Source: Cyanobium sp. NIES-981 | GTDB taxonomy: Bacteria > Cyanobacteriota > Cyanobacteriia > PCC-6307 > Cyanobiaceae | Length of the DNA stretch: 64,000 nucleotides | Assembly (NCBI RefSeq): GCF_900088535.1 | Contig: NZ_LT578417.1 | Location: 124,001-188,000 of the forward strand | Direction of reading: 5' to 3' | Shown: positions 8,931 through 16,686 of the stretch, piece by piece | Layout of the letters: every line of letters begins with the position of its first letter | Numbering within the stretch: the first letter of the stretch is position 1 | The notes under the pieces: model-generated | What the model saw: the letters and a program-made list of their open reading frames with translations, nothing else | What the model was told of the DNA's origin: nothing | The model's database searches: none | Position numbers and translations under genes: made by a program

Positions 8931-10237
8931 CCCCCTCCTCCGCCCCCACGCTGCCCGCCAGCGACACCAGCCGGATCCCGCCCTCGAGCCATCGCTACGC
9001 CGAGATCATCCACCGGCTTGAGGCCGGCGGCTCGATGCTGCCGGACACGCCGGACAACCTGATGCAGATCATCGGCATCTACAAGGCCTACGCCGTGCCG
9101 ATGGACTTCTACTGGCGTGACCTTCTCTACATCGCCGAGCGGGTTTTTCTGAATCCTCTGCCGGCCTTCAAGTATTTCATCTCCCAGGAGTACCTCGACC
9201 GGCCCAACAGCTATGCCGGCGACCACTCCCAGCTGCGCATCTGGCGCGGAGGAGACAGGGCCCATCCGGAGCTGCTGGAGTTCATGGCGAAGGGCGAAAC
9301 CCGCGGTATGCCCAAGCTGCTGCATCACCTCTGGCACGATCGGGTGAACATGGAGTTCGCCGAGGCGTGCATGGATGCCATGTTCTGGCACCAGGGCATG
9401 GGCGGCCGCTTCAACGACTATCTCGACTCCGAGCTCTACCGCATCGCGGCCGACAGGGCGATCAAGGCCTACTTCAAGGGCAATGTCCTGATGCTGGGGC
9501 TGTACAGGCTGTTCCCGGACATGTTCCTGGAGCAGGTGCGCAAGCTCTCCTATTACGCCAATCTCGGCCTGTTCTGGGAGGTGATGGCGCCGGTGTTCTT
9601 CGAGATGAGCGACCTCTATGACGAGGGCAAGCTCACCTCGCTGCCCGCGGCGATGGACTTCCTGGTGAACGGCATCTTTGCCGTGGCGGGCCGGCCCATC
9701 TACCACCACGTGTTCATCGGGGATGAGTGTTTCGAAATCATCCCCAAGAGCGCCGGGTTCACCTGGCTCTATGAGGCTGCGTTGCCCTATGTGGAGGCGG
9801 TGTTCTACCGCACCGCGCCCTTCCGCGGCACCAAGAGCTACAACGCCCAGGCGCTCCAGGTGCCGGCCGACCAGGCCGACTTCCACTACGGCATCCTCTA
9901 CGCCGATGTGTTTCCGGTGGGTTCGGCCGGGATTCCTCCCACCCTGCTGATGCAGGACATGCTCCACTTCCTGCCTCCCTATCTGCAGGAGATGTACCGC
10001 CATCACAAGCGCGGCGAGGCGGATCAGCTGATTCAGCTGGGCATCACCTTCCAGCGCTCGATGTACAACGTGACCTCGGCGGTGATCCAGGCCCTCCGCT
10101 GCGCCCTGCTCTATCCCCTCGATGACACCGATCCCGAGCACCTGATGGCCAACCGCCGCTTCTTCGAGGCGCAGATGGACCGCTTCCTGCGGCCGGAGGC
10201 CCGCCTGCCGGCCATCCAGAGCCAGGACTACCGCTGA
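8927..10237 (+). CDS. cupA: CO2 hydration protein CupA (ChpY)
   Basis: The cytosolic-face subunit that, bound to NdhF3/NdhD3 and with a metal ion, hydrates CO2 to bicarbonate using energy from cyclic electron flow. The 436-residue protein matches the family over its length: [20 protein letters not shown] near residue 38, and the His/Arg-rich segment HHLWHDR at about 133-139, a plausible metal-site region by inference. It has no signal peptide. CupA rather than CupB is inferred from the ndhF3-ndhD3 partners and the following cupS. The start overlaps the ndhD3 stop by four bases. Confidence 0.94.
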   Translation: MTPSSAPTLPASDTSRIPPSSHRYAEIIHRLEAGGSMLPDTPDNLMQIIGIYKAYAVPMDFYWRDLLYIAERVFLNPLPAFKYFISQEYLDRPNSYAGDHSQLRIWRGGDRAHPELLEFMAKGETRGMPKLLHHLWHDRVNMEFAEACMDAMFWHQGMGGRFNDYLDSELYRIAADRAIKAYFKGNVLMLGLYRLFPDMFLEQVRKLSYYANLGLFWEVMAPVFFEMSDLYDEGKLTSLPAAMDFLVNGIFAVAGRPIYHHVFIGDECFEIIPKSAGFTWLYEAALPYVEAVFYRTAPFRGTKSYNAQALQVPADQADFHYGILYADVFPVGSAGIPPTLLMQDMLHFLPPYLQEMYRHHKRGEADQLIQLGITFQRSMYNVTSAVIQALRCALLYPLDDTDPEHLMANRRFFEAQMDRFLRPEARLPAIQSQDYR

Positions 10238-10263
10238 ACTCCCTCCCCCACCTCCGCCGACGC

Positions 10264-10665
10264 ATGGCCACGATCCTGGAAACCGCTGCCTCCGCCGGCA
10301 GCTTCAACACGCTCCTCGCCGCCGTGGATGCCGCCGGGCTGCGTGGCGCCCTGGAGGGAGCCGGTCCGTTCACCGTGTTCGCCCCGGTGGATGAAGCCTT
10401 CGCGGCCCTGCCGCCGGGAACGGTGCAGACCCTGGTGGACAACCCGCCCCAGCTGGCCCGGATCCTCAAGTACCACGTGCTGGCCGGTGATCACCGCCGC
10501 GAGGCCCTGGTGGCCCAGCCGGAGTGGGAGAGCCTGGAAGGGGCGCCCATCCCGATTCGTCGCGCCGATCCGTTCGAGGTGAAGAACGCCACGGTGGTGG
10601 CCGCGGATGTGGTGTGCGACAACGGCGTGGTGCACGTGATCGACCGGGTGATCCTGCCCGGCTGA
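10264..10665 (+). CDS. cupS: CupS, fasciclin-domain NDH-1MS subunit
   Basis: A 133-residue single FAS1 (fasciclin) domain: H1-type motif near residue 35 ([20 protein letters not shown]) and the H2-like LKYHVLAGD at about 75, ending [12 protein letters not shown] as in FAS1 folds. No signal peptide, in keeping with the cytosolic CupS that binds CupA in the NDH-1MS complex. It lies 26 bases after cupA and closes the operon. Family and position agree well. Confidence 0.93.
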   Translation: MATILETAASAGSFNTLLAAVDAAGLRGALEGAGPFTVFAPVDEAFAALPPGTVQTLVDNPPQLARILKYHVLAGDHRREALVAQPEWESLEGAPIPIRRADPFEVKNATVVAADVVCDNGVVHVIDRVILPG

Positions 10666-10672
10666 TCAGGCC

Positions 10673-10741
10673 CCGAGCCTGCGACCCGAGCCTGCGACCC
10701 GACCCTGCGATCAGTTTGCGTGTGATCAGCTTGCGTGTGAT
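10673..10741. repeat. Two adjoining short tandem repeats
   Basis: Three head-to-tail copies of a 13-base unit (CCGAGCCTGCGAC; the third copy has two changes) at 10673-10711, directly followed by two copies of a 15-base unit (CAG[T/C]TTGCGTGTGAT) at 10712-10741 and a partial third copy. They lie between the convergent cupS and the minus-strand hypothetical gene, whose stop codon falls in the last partial unit. No spacer structure is present, so this is not CRISPR. Origin by slippage is likely. Confidence 0.85.
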
Positions 10742-11121
10742 CAGCTCGCCGTCGAGCGGCCCTCCGCCGGCATCGGGCCATCGCGGTCGGAACGGAACTG
10801 CAGGGTCATGCCCTCCAAGTGCTCGGCCACCAGGCTCAGCAGCTTCTCGAACATCTGGTGGGTCTGGGGAGCCCTCAGCCCCATGGCTTCCCGGCTGATC
10901 AGCACCAGCTCCAGAACCTTGCCATCCGCCTTGGACTGCACGTCCGCGAACAGTTGCATCCGCTGGCTCTCCCCCCCCTCCTTCACCATCGCCCCCAGAT
11001 GGGCGGTGGTGCGGTGGTCCACCTCGGCGTTGAGTCCCTTCAGCACCGGATCCAGGGCCCGCAGAATCGCCGCGGAGTCCAACGGGCCTTGGGGCTTGAG
11101 CACCAGGAGAAACCGCGCCAT
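10741..11121 (-). CDS. Conserved hypothetical cytosolic protein
   Basis: A 126-residue protein beginning MARFLLVLKPQGPLDSAAIL, with no membrane segment or signal peptide. I do not recognise a family. The repeated alternation of hydrophobic strands and helices suggests a small alpha/beta fold. The upstream in-frame ATG at 11139 would add six residues; MARFLLVLK begins with a good beta-strand and is preferred. It converges on cupS and is divergent from the broken FAD-oxidoreductase gene. Confidence 0.55.
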   Translation of the reverse strand: MARFLLVLKPQGPLDSAAILRALDPVLKGLNAEVDHRTTAHLGAMVKEGGESQRMQLFADVQSKADGKVLELVLISREAMGLRAPQTHQMFEKLLSLVAEHLEGMTLQFRSDRDGPMPAEGRSTAS

Positions 11122-11225
11122 GAACCACTGCTTGGTCACCGACGCTACCGCGCCTGGTGCGGCGTTCCGGAACTGCGCCGGATCCCCTCTCCTGCCATCC
11201 TGATGGCGCCCTGGGGTGAAGCCTG

Positions 11226-12439
11226 TTGAGACCCCGACCCGTTGCGGGATCTGTTGCCGTCATTGGGGCAGGCGTGGCCGGTTGCGCCTGTGTGGCCCAG
11301 CTACGGCTGCAGGGCTTCACCGGCCCGATCAGCCTGTGGGAGGTGGGGCGTGGGCCGGGGGGCGGGCCAGTACCCGGCGCTCACGCCAGGATGCAGCTGT
11401 GGCGATCGACCATGGGGCGCCGCTGCTGAACATCACGGCTGAGCCTGCTCCTGCCCTGCTGGAGCCCCTTCTGGCCGGAGGCTGGATCGCTCCCTGGTCC
11501 GGCTTGATGGCGCTGCTGGAGGGAGAGTCCAAGCTCCACATCGGCCGTCCCGACATGCTGGGCCAGGGCAGCCTCTACGGGGGGGTGGGCGGCATGGATG
11601 GCCTGTGCCGCGGCCTGCTGCAGCTCGCCGCCCGGCCGTCCGCGCCCAGCGTCACCTCCCACTACCGCACGCTGGTTCGCTTTCTGGACGTTGCGGACAC
11701 GGGCACCTGGAGACTGCGGGACCGCTCTGGCTCCCTGGTGGGGGAAGCGGAATGGCTGGTGCTGAGCAGCACGCTGCTGGCCCATCCCCGCAGCCGCCTC
11801 CTGTTCGACTGGCCCGCCGTGCCCATGGCCGAGGCTGCGGCCAAGCTCGGTGATCTCCAGCTCGACCACGCCCTCACCACGATCGCCGGCATCCGCGCCG
11901 AAGCCCGCAGCAACCTGCTGCTGATCGTGCCGGAGGAAGACGCCTCGCCCTGGCGTGCCCTCCCCTTCACGCTGGTCAACTTCGATGCCGCTGCCCAGCA
12001 GTGCTGGGGGCTGCGGCGGATCAGCATCCAACCCCTCGCCGATGGCCGCTGCACCGTGGTGGCCCACTCCAGCGATGCCTTCGCGGCCGACCATCTCGAT
12101 GTCTATGGATCCCGCTCCGCCGTGGCCCGGCTCCTGGCCCTCCCCCCGGAGGCCGGGCGTGAAGAGCAGGTGATCGAGGCCCTCTCCCAGGCGGTGCTCC
12201 AGTGCCTGGCCCCCTGGATCGACGCGGGCAGCCTGGAGCGGGCCGCCCCCCAGCTGATGCGCTGGGGGGCGGCCTTCCCCGTGGCGCCGGGGCTGCCGCA
12301 GGCCCTGATGCTCTGCCCCGGCAGCCGGGTCGGCTTCTGCGGGGATTTCCTCGCAGGGCCGGGGTTTGGCCGGATCGAGGGAGCGCTGCGCAGCGCCGAA
12401 CTGCTCGCGAACGCGCTGCTGCAGGCAGGCCTGGGCTGA
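11226..12439 (+). pseudogene. Frameshifted FAD-dependent oxidoreductase (renalase-like)
   Basis: Two reading frames together make one flavoprotein. The first (TTG at 11226) encodes VAVIGAGVAGCACVAQLRLQ and then LWEVGRGPGG, the FAD-binding GxGxxG and the E/R region of amine-oxidase/renalase-like proteins. The second frame takes up directly with GRASTRRSRQDAAVAIDHGAP and runs to the stop at 12439, ending with the family-like GFCGDFLAGPGFGRIEGAL. The join falls in a run of six G at 11357-11362; seven would restore one frame. Either the gene is inactive, it is expressed by slippage, or the base call is wrong. The downstream part keeps good codon usage, so the lesion is recent or artefactual. Confidence 0.8.
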
Positions 12440-12507
12440 GGGGCCGGCAGCAGCGAGGGCATCGGCCCACAATGGGGATCCCGACGCCCCGGTCCTGGAG
12501 CAGCAGC

Positions 12508-12966
12508 ATGGAGCCACAGGCCGGTGACCGTCCCCCCCGGCTGGCCCCCCCCGCCGGCCCCCGCCGGATCCTGGGCCTGGGCCGGATCCTGGGCCTGGCA
12601 CTCGCCGCACTGCTGCTGCTCTGCCCCGGCAGCGTTGCTGCGGCGATGGCGGCGGATGGCACCGGCCTGCCCACCCGGTATTGCTGTGACGGCGACCTGC
12701 TCGTGGCAACGATCGACAACGGTGCCGTCGACGCCCCCGGGGTTCCCAACACAGTCGCGGGCACGGTGCCCGGGGCCTTTGTGGTGATTCACTGGCGCGG
12801 CCTGCAGCTGCAGCTGCCCCGCACCAACAATGCCGGGCCTCCCAGCTTCACCGATGGACGCTGGTGGTGGAGCCTGGAGGACCCCGAGCGGCCCGATCTG
12901 CGGCTGCGCCGTGGCGATCAGGTGCGTTACCCGTGTGAGGCCATCGCGGCCGGTTCGTCAGCCTGA
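12508..12966 (+). CDS. Predicted secreted hypothetical protein
   Basis: 152 residues from the chosen ATG; an in-frame ATG at 12472 would add 12. After a Pro/Arg-rich stretch, a hydrophobic core (LGLALAALLLLCPGSVAAA) looks like a signal peptide, with cleavage likely after AAA or AMA. The mature part of about 105 residues has paired cysteines (RYCCDG and a late YPCEA) and aromatic residues (RWWWSLEDPE). I do not recognise the family. It follows the broken oxidoreductase on the same strand. Confidence 0.6.
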   Translation: MEPQAGDRPPRLAPPAGPRRILGLGRILGLALAALLLLCPGSVAAAMAADGTGLPTRYCCDGDLLVATIDNGAVDAPGVPNTVAGTVPGAFVVIHWRGLQLQLPRTNNAGPPSFTDGRWWWSLEDPERPDLRLRRGDQVRYPCEAIAAGSSA

Positions 12967-13038
12967 CCGCCTGGCCAGGTACGGTCGCAGGGTCGAGGTG
13001 GACGATGTCCCCACTTGCCTGGGGATGTTTTCCGAGAC

Positions 13039-13060
13039 GGGGCCCTGCGGGGCCCCTTTT
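13039..13060 (+). terminator. Rho-independent terminator
   Basis: Stem GGGGCC / GGCCCC with a six-base loop, followed by TTTT. It lies 72 bases after the secreted hypothetical protein and before the SepF-like gene. Confidence 0.6.
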
Positions 13061-13154
13061 GCTTGGCAGTTTGCCTGGCACCGCTGTGCCGTTGGATCAC
13101 GACCCTGAGCAGGTGCAGGCCGCCGCGACTAGCCTGCGCCCACGCGCCGCGGCC

Positions 13155-13439
13155 ATGCAGACCCCTTTTGGCGACTGGTTGCCGGAGGTGGTGGTGTTTC
13201 ACCCCCTCCACTTCGAAGATGCCCAGGAAATCGTCCAGGCGGTGCGCGAGCTCAAGACGGTGGTCGTGAACGCCGGCTCCATGGACCGCGCTGAGGCCCA
13301 GCGGCTGATCGATTTCGTGGCCGGTGGGGTGAGCGCCATCGACGGCCAGGCCGAGTGCCTCGACGCGGTGACCTTCGTGTTCGCCCCGGAACTGATCAGC
13401 CTCCGGCGCGAGGCCTCTCCGGGTTCCCCAGGGACCTGA
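13155..13439 (+). CDS. Short SepF-like cell-division domain protein
   Basis: A 94-residue protein that consists almost only of the SepF (DUF552) core: EVVVFHPLHFEDAQEIVQAV, then LKTVVVNAGSMD and RLIDFVAGGVSAIDGQAE. SepF polymerises and tethers FtsZ to the membrane, but normal SepF is nearly twice as long because of an N-terminal membrane-binding helix and linker. The ATG at 13155 is chosen because the longer frame upstream runs back through the terminator. This is probably a paralogue, with the full-length sepF elsewhere. Confidence 0.75.
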   Translation: MQTPFGDWLPEVVVFHPLHFEDAQEIVQAVRELKTVVVNAGSMDRAEAQRLIDFVAGGVSAIDGQAECLDAVTFVFAPELISLRREASPGSPGT

Positions 13440-13443
13440 CGCC

Positions 13444-13665
13444 TCAGGGGTGGGAGGCAACCGTGCTGAGCTGCAGCCAGCACCCCCCTGGAGCCAGCTT
13501 CTCCACCACCACACCCTGCTGCTGCTGCAGGGCCAGGGCCTGGGCGAAGGTCTCGGCCTCGTCGCGGTAGTGGAACCGGGCCGCCAGCACCTGCTGGGGC
13601 ACGCTCTGCTCGCGTTCCACGCGGGGGCGGACGCGGTAACGACCTTCGGGACTGGGCTCGGCCAT
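13444..13665 (-). CDS. Small hypothetical protein
   Basis: 73 residues from ATG (MAEPSPEGRYRVRPRVEREQ), ending four bases from the SepF-like stop on the other strand. It is soluble, with a helix rich in Gln and Ala (FAQALALQQQQGVVVEKL) and a final strand. No family recognised. The longer frame starting at 13710 adds 15 residues that look non-coding. Confidence 0.55.
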   Translation of the reverse strand: MAEPSPEGRYRVRPRVEREQSVPQQVLAARFHYRDEAETFAQALALQQQQGVVVEKLAPGGCWLQLSTVASHP

Positions 13666-13759
13666 CGCGCCATTCTGGGGGTGGCCGATTCCCCCCGGCA
13701 GGGCCTTCATGTTTTCCCAGGATTTGTGGCCCCGGTCCTGCTCCGTCAGGCCCTGCTGT

Positions 13760-14401
13760 TCAGGGCCTGAGCAGTTCGTGGCACAGCCGTTCCAGGGAGA
13801 TCGGTGAGCGGATCAGTTGTTCATGGGTCCAGACCGGCAGCCGTTCCCGCCGGCCGCAGGGCAGCACAGCCCGCCACCCCGGGGTGACCATCAGATCCAT
13901 CGGGGTGTAAAAGCTGCAGCAATCCACCTGCTCCAGTGTTCTGTGTTCCCGGTTGAGCTGTCGCAGCAGCTCGCTGCCGCAGCGCATGTCGGCGATGCCG
14001 GGCAGGAGCCAGCGGGGCCAGAGCAGGGCATTGAGGGAGCCGTGGTGGGGACTCCCCACGCTGATGAAGCGTCGTGTCCGGCGATGCCCTCCCAGCCGCT
14101 GGATCCAGATCCGGGCCACCACCCCGCCCATGGAGAAGCCCAGCAGGTCGATCGGCTGGTTCGGCGCCACGGCGGCCGCCAGGTGTTCCGCCAGCTGCCC
14201 GGCCATGGCGTCCAGGGGCACCTGGCCGAGGCCATGGGGCAGGTGGGGCGCCAGCAGGGGCTGGCGCCGGCCGGCGAGGTGGCGCGTCAGCGGCTCGAAA
14301 ATCCGGGGGGTGTCCCAGAGACCGTGCACCAGCACCAGGGGGGTGTCGTCCCGGCCGGAGGTGCGGCTTTCCCCACGCCCCGACCCGCCACGATCCTTCA
14401 T
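13760..14401 (-). CDS. Alpha/beta-hydrolase, lipase-like
   Basis: A 213-residue serine hydrolase. The oxyanion-hole motif VHGLWD (about residue 25) and nucleophile elbow GFSMGG (Ser about residue 90) are clear, and SVGSPHHGS resembles the segment after the elbow in triacylglycerol lipases and EstA-like esterases. No signal peptide, so it is probably cytosolic. The start is immediately divergent from the hli gene, so the two genes share a spacer of about 40 bases. Substrate unknown. Confidence 0.82.
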   Translation of the reverse strand: MKDRGGSGRGESRTSGRDDTPLVLVHGLWDTPRIFEPLTRHLAGRRQPLLAPHLPHGLGQVPLDAMAGQLAEHLAAAVAPNQPIDLLGFSMGGVVARIWIQRLGGHRRTRRFISVGSPHHGSLNALLWPRWLLPGIADMRCGSELLRQLNREHRTLEQVDCCSFYTPMDLMVTPGWRAVLPCGRRERLPVWTHEQLIRSPISLERLCHELLRP

Positions 14402-14406
14402 CTTCC

Positions 14407-14414
14407 GTTACAAT
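14407..14414 (+). promoter_or_regulatory. hli promoter: -10-like box within an HLR1 half-site
   Basis: GTTACAAT lies 29 bases before the hli ATG. It contains TACAAT, a good -10 hexamer, and matches one half of the HLR1 element ([G/T]TTACA[A/T][A/T]) bound by RpaB at high-light genes. The second direct half is poor. The divergent lipase gene begins at 14401, so the element also overlaps its leader. Confidence 0.45.
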
Positions 14415-14442
14415 CTTCGCAGTCTTTCTTCACCTGCCTTCC

Positions 14443-14586
14443 ATGGCTGACAGCACCTCCCGCTTCGGTTTCGTTGCCTTCGCGGAAACCTGGAATGGCC
14501 GTCTGGCCATGATGGGTTTCGTGATCGGCCTGGCCACCGAAATCCTCACCGGCCAGGGCATCCTGGCCCAGGTGGGTCTCGGCTGA
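14443..14586 (+). CDS. hli: High-light-inducible protein (one-helix CAB-like)
   Basis: A 47-residue single-helix thylakoid protein. It has the chlorophyll-binding signature ETWNGRLAMMGFVIGLATEI (residues 15-34, E-x-x-N-x-R-x-A-M-x-G), the hallmark of Hlip/Scp proteins that bind chlorophyll and carotenoid and protect photosystem II during stress. The short N-terminus lacks extra domains. It is a single-gene unit with its own promoter upstream and a strong terminator 25 bases after the stop. Confidence 0.93.
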   Translation: MADSTSRFGFVAFAETWNGRLAMMGFVIGLATEILTGQGILAQVGLG

Positions 14587-14610
14587 AGCTCCGGCACCAT
14601 CGCCTCTCCC

Positions 14611-14637
14611 GCCCCCTGGCCTTGCCAGGGGGCTTTG
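14611..14637 (+). terminator. Rho-independent terminator of hli
   Basis: A perfect 10-base stem GCCCCCTGGC / GCCAGGGGGC with a three-base loop, followed by a T-rich tail (TTTGTTGT). Confidence 0.9.
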
Positions 14638-14710
14638 TTGTGCCGTGGCACCGTTGTGTCAGGGCACCGGGGCTGCCATGGTTGCCCAGCCCCGTCGCCC
14701 CCGTGTGTCC

Positions 14711-14821
14711 ATGCCTCCCTCCCCGCCACCGTCCCCCGTGGTGGTGAAGCTGCAGATCATCGCGGCGGTGTTCCTTCCCATGGCTCTCCTGGCGGTGTGG
14801 CTGCGGTCCCAGGGTTTCTGA
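14711..14821 (+). CDS. Possible 36-residue membrane peptide
   Basis: ATG to TGA encodes a Pro/Ser-rich start (MPPSPPPSP) followed by one hydrophobic helix (LQIIAAVFLPMALLAVWL) and a short tail RSQGF. The form is that of a small bitopic membrane protein, but no family is recognised. It overlaps the 3' end of the minus-strand UmuD-like gene by 65 bases, in the part coding for a tail that normal UmuD proteins lack. Confidence 0.4.
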   Translation: MPPSPPPSPVVVKLQIIAAVFLPMALLAVWLRSQGF

Positions 14822-15305
14822 TGATGGCGTCGTGCTGCCGCCGGCGCGGCAGGAGATGGTGCACCGCATGGATCACCACCCCCCAGATCACCGGCTCGCT
14901 GTCCTGCAGCACGATGGGGGCGATGGTGGGGTCGCTGGCCACCAGGTGCCAGGGCGGACGGTCACCGCGCAGGTGCCGCAGCACGAAGCGCCCCTCGTGC
15001 ACGGCGACCACCGTGCAGCCGGGGCGTGCGCTCACGCTGCGGTCGATCACCAGCAGGTCGCCGTGGTGGATGCCGGCGGACCGCATGGCATCCCCCTCCA
15101 CCCGCATCAGAAACGTGGAGGTGGGCCGTGGGATCAGGGCGGTGTTGAGATCGATCGAGGCTTCGACGTAGTCGTCAGCCGGGCTGGGGAATCCCGCCGC
15201 CACGGCCTCCATGGCGAGGGGCAGTCCGGAGCCGGTCGCGGCACTGTCGATGGGGCCGAGCCAGGTGAGCTCGCCTCCAGGGGCCCCCTGGCGAAGGTGC
15301 TGCAT
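14757..15305 (-). CDS. UmuD-like S24 protein lacking both catalytic residues
   Basis: A 182-residue homologue of UmuD, the SOS mutagenesis accessory that self-cleaves through a Ser-Lys dyad. The cleavage region AGFPSPADDYVEASIDLN matches UmuD closely, and DLLVIDRSVSARPG and WGVVIHAVHHL complete the fold. The nucleophile motif GDSM reads GDAM (codon GCC, Ala), and the Lys of the V-K-K-L region is Arg (FVLRHL). Self-cleavage should therefore be impossible. A tail of about 27 residues after HHLL is also unusual. The start is the ATG 22 bases after a LexA box. No umuC follows. Confidence 0.85.
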   Translation of the reverse strand: MQHLRQGAPGGELTWLGPIDSAATGSGLPLAMEAVAAGFPSPADDYVEASIDLNTALIPRPTSTFLMRVEGDAMRSAGIHHGDLLVIDRSVSARPGCTVVAVHEGRFVLRHLRGDRPPWHLVASDPTIAPIVLQDSEPVIWGVVIHAVHHLLPRRRQHDAIIRNPGTAATPPGEPWEGTPPR

Positions 15306-15326
15306 GCAGCTCGGACCACGACGCTG

Positions 15327-15340
15327 CGTACATTTGTACT
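15327..15340 (-). promoter_or_regulatory. LexA (SOS) box of the UmuD-like gene
   Basis: On the minus strand the sequence AGTACAAATGTACG fits the cyanobacterial LexA consensus RGTACNNNDGTWCB at every position. It ends 22 bases before the ATG of the UmuD-like gene, so repression by LexA and induction by DNA damage are expected. Confidence 0.82.
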
Positions 15341-15381
15341 GCATGGCGTGGGTGTCCTGCATGGCGTGGGCGCGCTGCCGG

Positions 15382-15966
15382 TCACCCGCCGCAGCCCCGC
15401 CGGACCACCTCCTCCTGGATGGCCTGCAGGTCGGCGTCAGCGGGGGCCTGGGGCGCGAACAGCAGCGACCAGGCCAGCGGCACGTCACCCTCGCGCAGCG
15501 CCGTGTCGATGGCGTTGACCCACGCCGCGCCACTGTCCTGCAGACCTTCGATCAGCCGCCGGGTGGATTCCATCCGGCCGGCGGCGGCGCCCACCAGATG
15601 GACATGGGCGAAGGCGTCGGCGGCGGCATCCTGGGGGCGGAGCTGCAGCAGCACCAGCTCTCCCGGAAGGATCGGTGCGGTGGGCCAGTCGAGCGGTGTG
15701 CGAATGGGTTGCTCGGGGGTGCTCACCAGGCGCCAGGTGGTGGCGCGCGGGCGCGCGATCCGCAGCTCCAGCAACGGCTCCACCACCACCAGGCGGGGCC
15801 GGGCCACCGGCACGATGCCCAGCGCGTCCGCGTCCTCCACCGGTTCCACCCGGGGGGCCACCACGCAGACGGCCACCGGCAGCTGGGGCTGCTGCTGTAT
15901 GGCGTTGCTGGCGGGCGTCGCAGCCAGGCCCGCCAGCACCAGCAGGTTCACCAGCCGGAAAGGCAT
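15382..15966 (-). CDS. Predicted exported hypothetical protein
   Basis: 194 residues. A short basic N-terminus and hydrophobic core (MPFRLVNLLVLAGLAATPAS) form a likely signal peptide cleaved after residues 19-21. The mature part is soluble, Ala/Leu-rich and helical towards the C-terminus (TRRLIEGLQDSGAAWVNAI). No known family recognised. It lies upstream of the UmuD-like gene on the same strand with 41 bases of spacer that hold the LexA box, so it is probably a separate unit. Confidence 0.6.
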   Translation of the reverse strand: MPFRLVNLLVLAGLAATPASNAIQQQPQLPVAVCVVAPRVEPVEDADALGIVPVARPRLVVVEPLLELRIARPRATTWRLVSTPEQPIRTPLDWPTAPILPGELVLLQLRPQDAAADAFAHVHLVGAAAGRMESTRRLIEGLQDSGAAWVNAIDTALREGDVPLAWSLLFAPQAPADADLQAIQEEVVRRGCGG

Positions 15967-16166
15967 CAACGCAAGCCGGGAACGGTGGGGGGGGCGATCC
16001 GGATGGACATGCTGATGGCCGGCACGATGGGCCTGGTTTCCATGTGGGGCAGGTTCGCCGGGTGGGGCAGGAACGCCGGAACGTGATTCGTGGAACGTGA
16101 TCCGTTCGGTCGGGGGGCATCGGCGGGGGTGGGTCCGCCGCCTCCATTGGACCCGATGCTGGCAAC

Positions 16167-16565
16167 TTAGCCGCCCAGGCCAGGGCCCACCACATCCTGC
16201 TGTGCAGGGCTCACTTTCTCGCCCCAGGCATGCAGTTCGTCCAGCACCGGCAGCAGCTCCCGCCCCAGGGGGGTGATGGCGTAGTCGACCCGCGGCGGCA
16301 CCTGGGCATACACGGTGCGCTGCACCACGCCGTCGGCTTCCAGTTCGCGCAGCTGGGCGGTGAGCACCTTCTGGCTGATGCCGTGGAGGGCGCGCTGGAG
16401 ATCGGAGAAGCGACACACCGCCTCGATGAGTTCGCGCAGGATGAGCAGCTTCCAGCGGCCCTGGATCACCCGCAGGGCCAGCTGGGCCTTGCAGCCGGCA
16501 TGGTCGTGGCTGTGGCGGAATCCGGGCCGGGAGCCCTGCGGCCGCTCGGCCTCCTGCCCGTCCAT
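16167..16565 (-). CDS. HxlR-family transcriptional regulator
   Basis: A 132-residue winged-helix DNA-binding protein. The HxlR core is clear: IQGRWKLLILRELIEAVCRF, RALHGISQKVLTAQLRELEADGVVQR, then VDYAITPLGRELLPVLDEL. A cysteine at about residue 25 (HAGCKAQ) sits where thiol-sensing members such as YodB carry theirs. It is transcribed divergently from an FMN reductase gene with a 121-base spacer, the usual arrangement of HxlR regulators and the reductase they control. Redox control is inferred. Confidence 0.88.
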   Translation of the reverse strand: MDGQEAERPQGSRPGFRHSHDHAGCKAQLALRVIQGRWKLLILRELIEAVCRFSDLQRALHGISQKVLTAQLRELEADGVVQRTVYAQVPPRVDYAITPLGRELLPVLDELHAWGEKVSPAQQDVVGPGLGG

Positions 16566-16686
16566 GGGTTACGTCGAGGTCACCGACCCACTTTGGCGTA
16601 CCTGCTTGTGCCGAGGGGGGAGGCTGCCGCACGATCGGTCTGTCCGTCACCGGTTCCCCAGGGCCGGCTTCCGTGATCCTGCCGTG

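Noticed and set aside
10673-10741. Possible CRISPR repeats
   Set aside because: Repeat units are head-to-tail with no unique spacers, and no cas genes are present.
13005-13154. Longer start for the SepF-like gene
   Set aside because: The extension runs back through the GC-rich hairpin and T-tract of the preceding terminator and has no SepF-like anchor helix.
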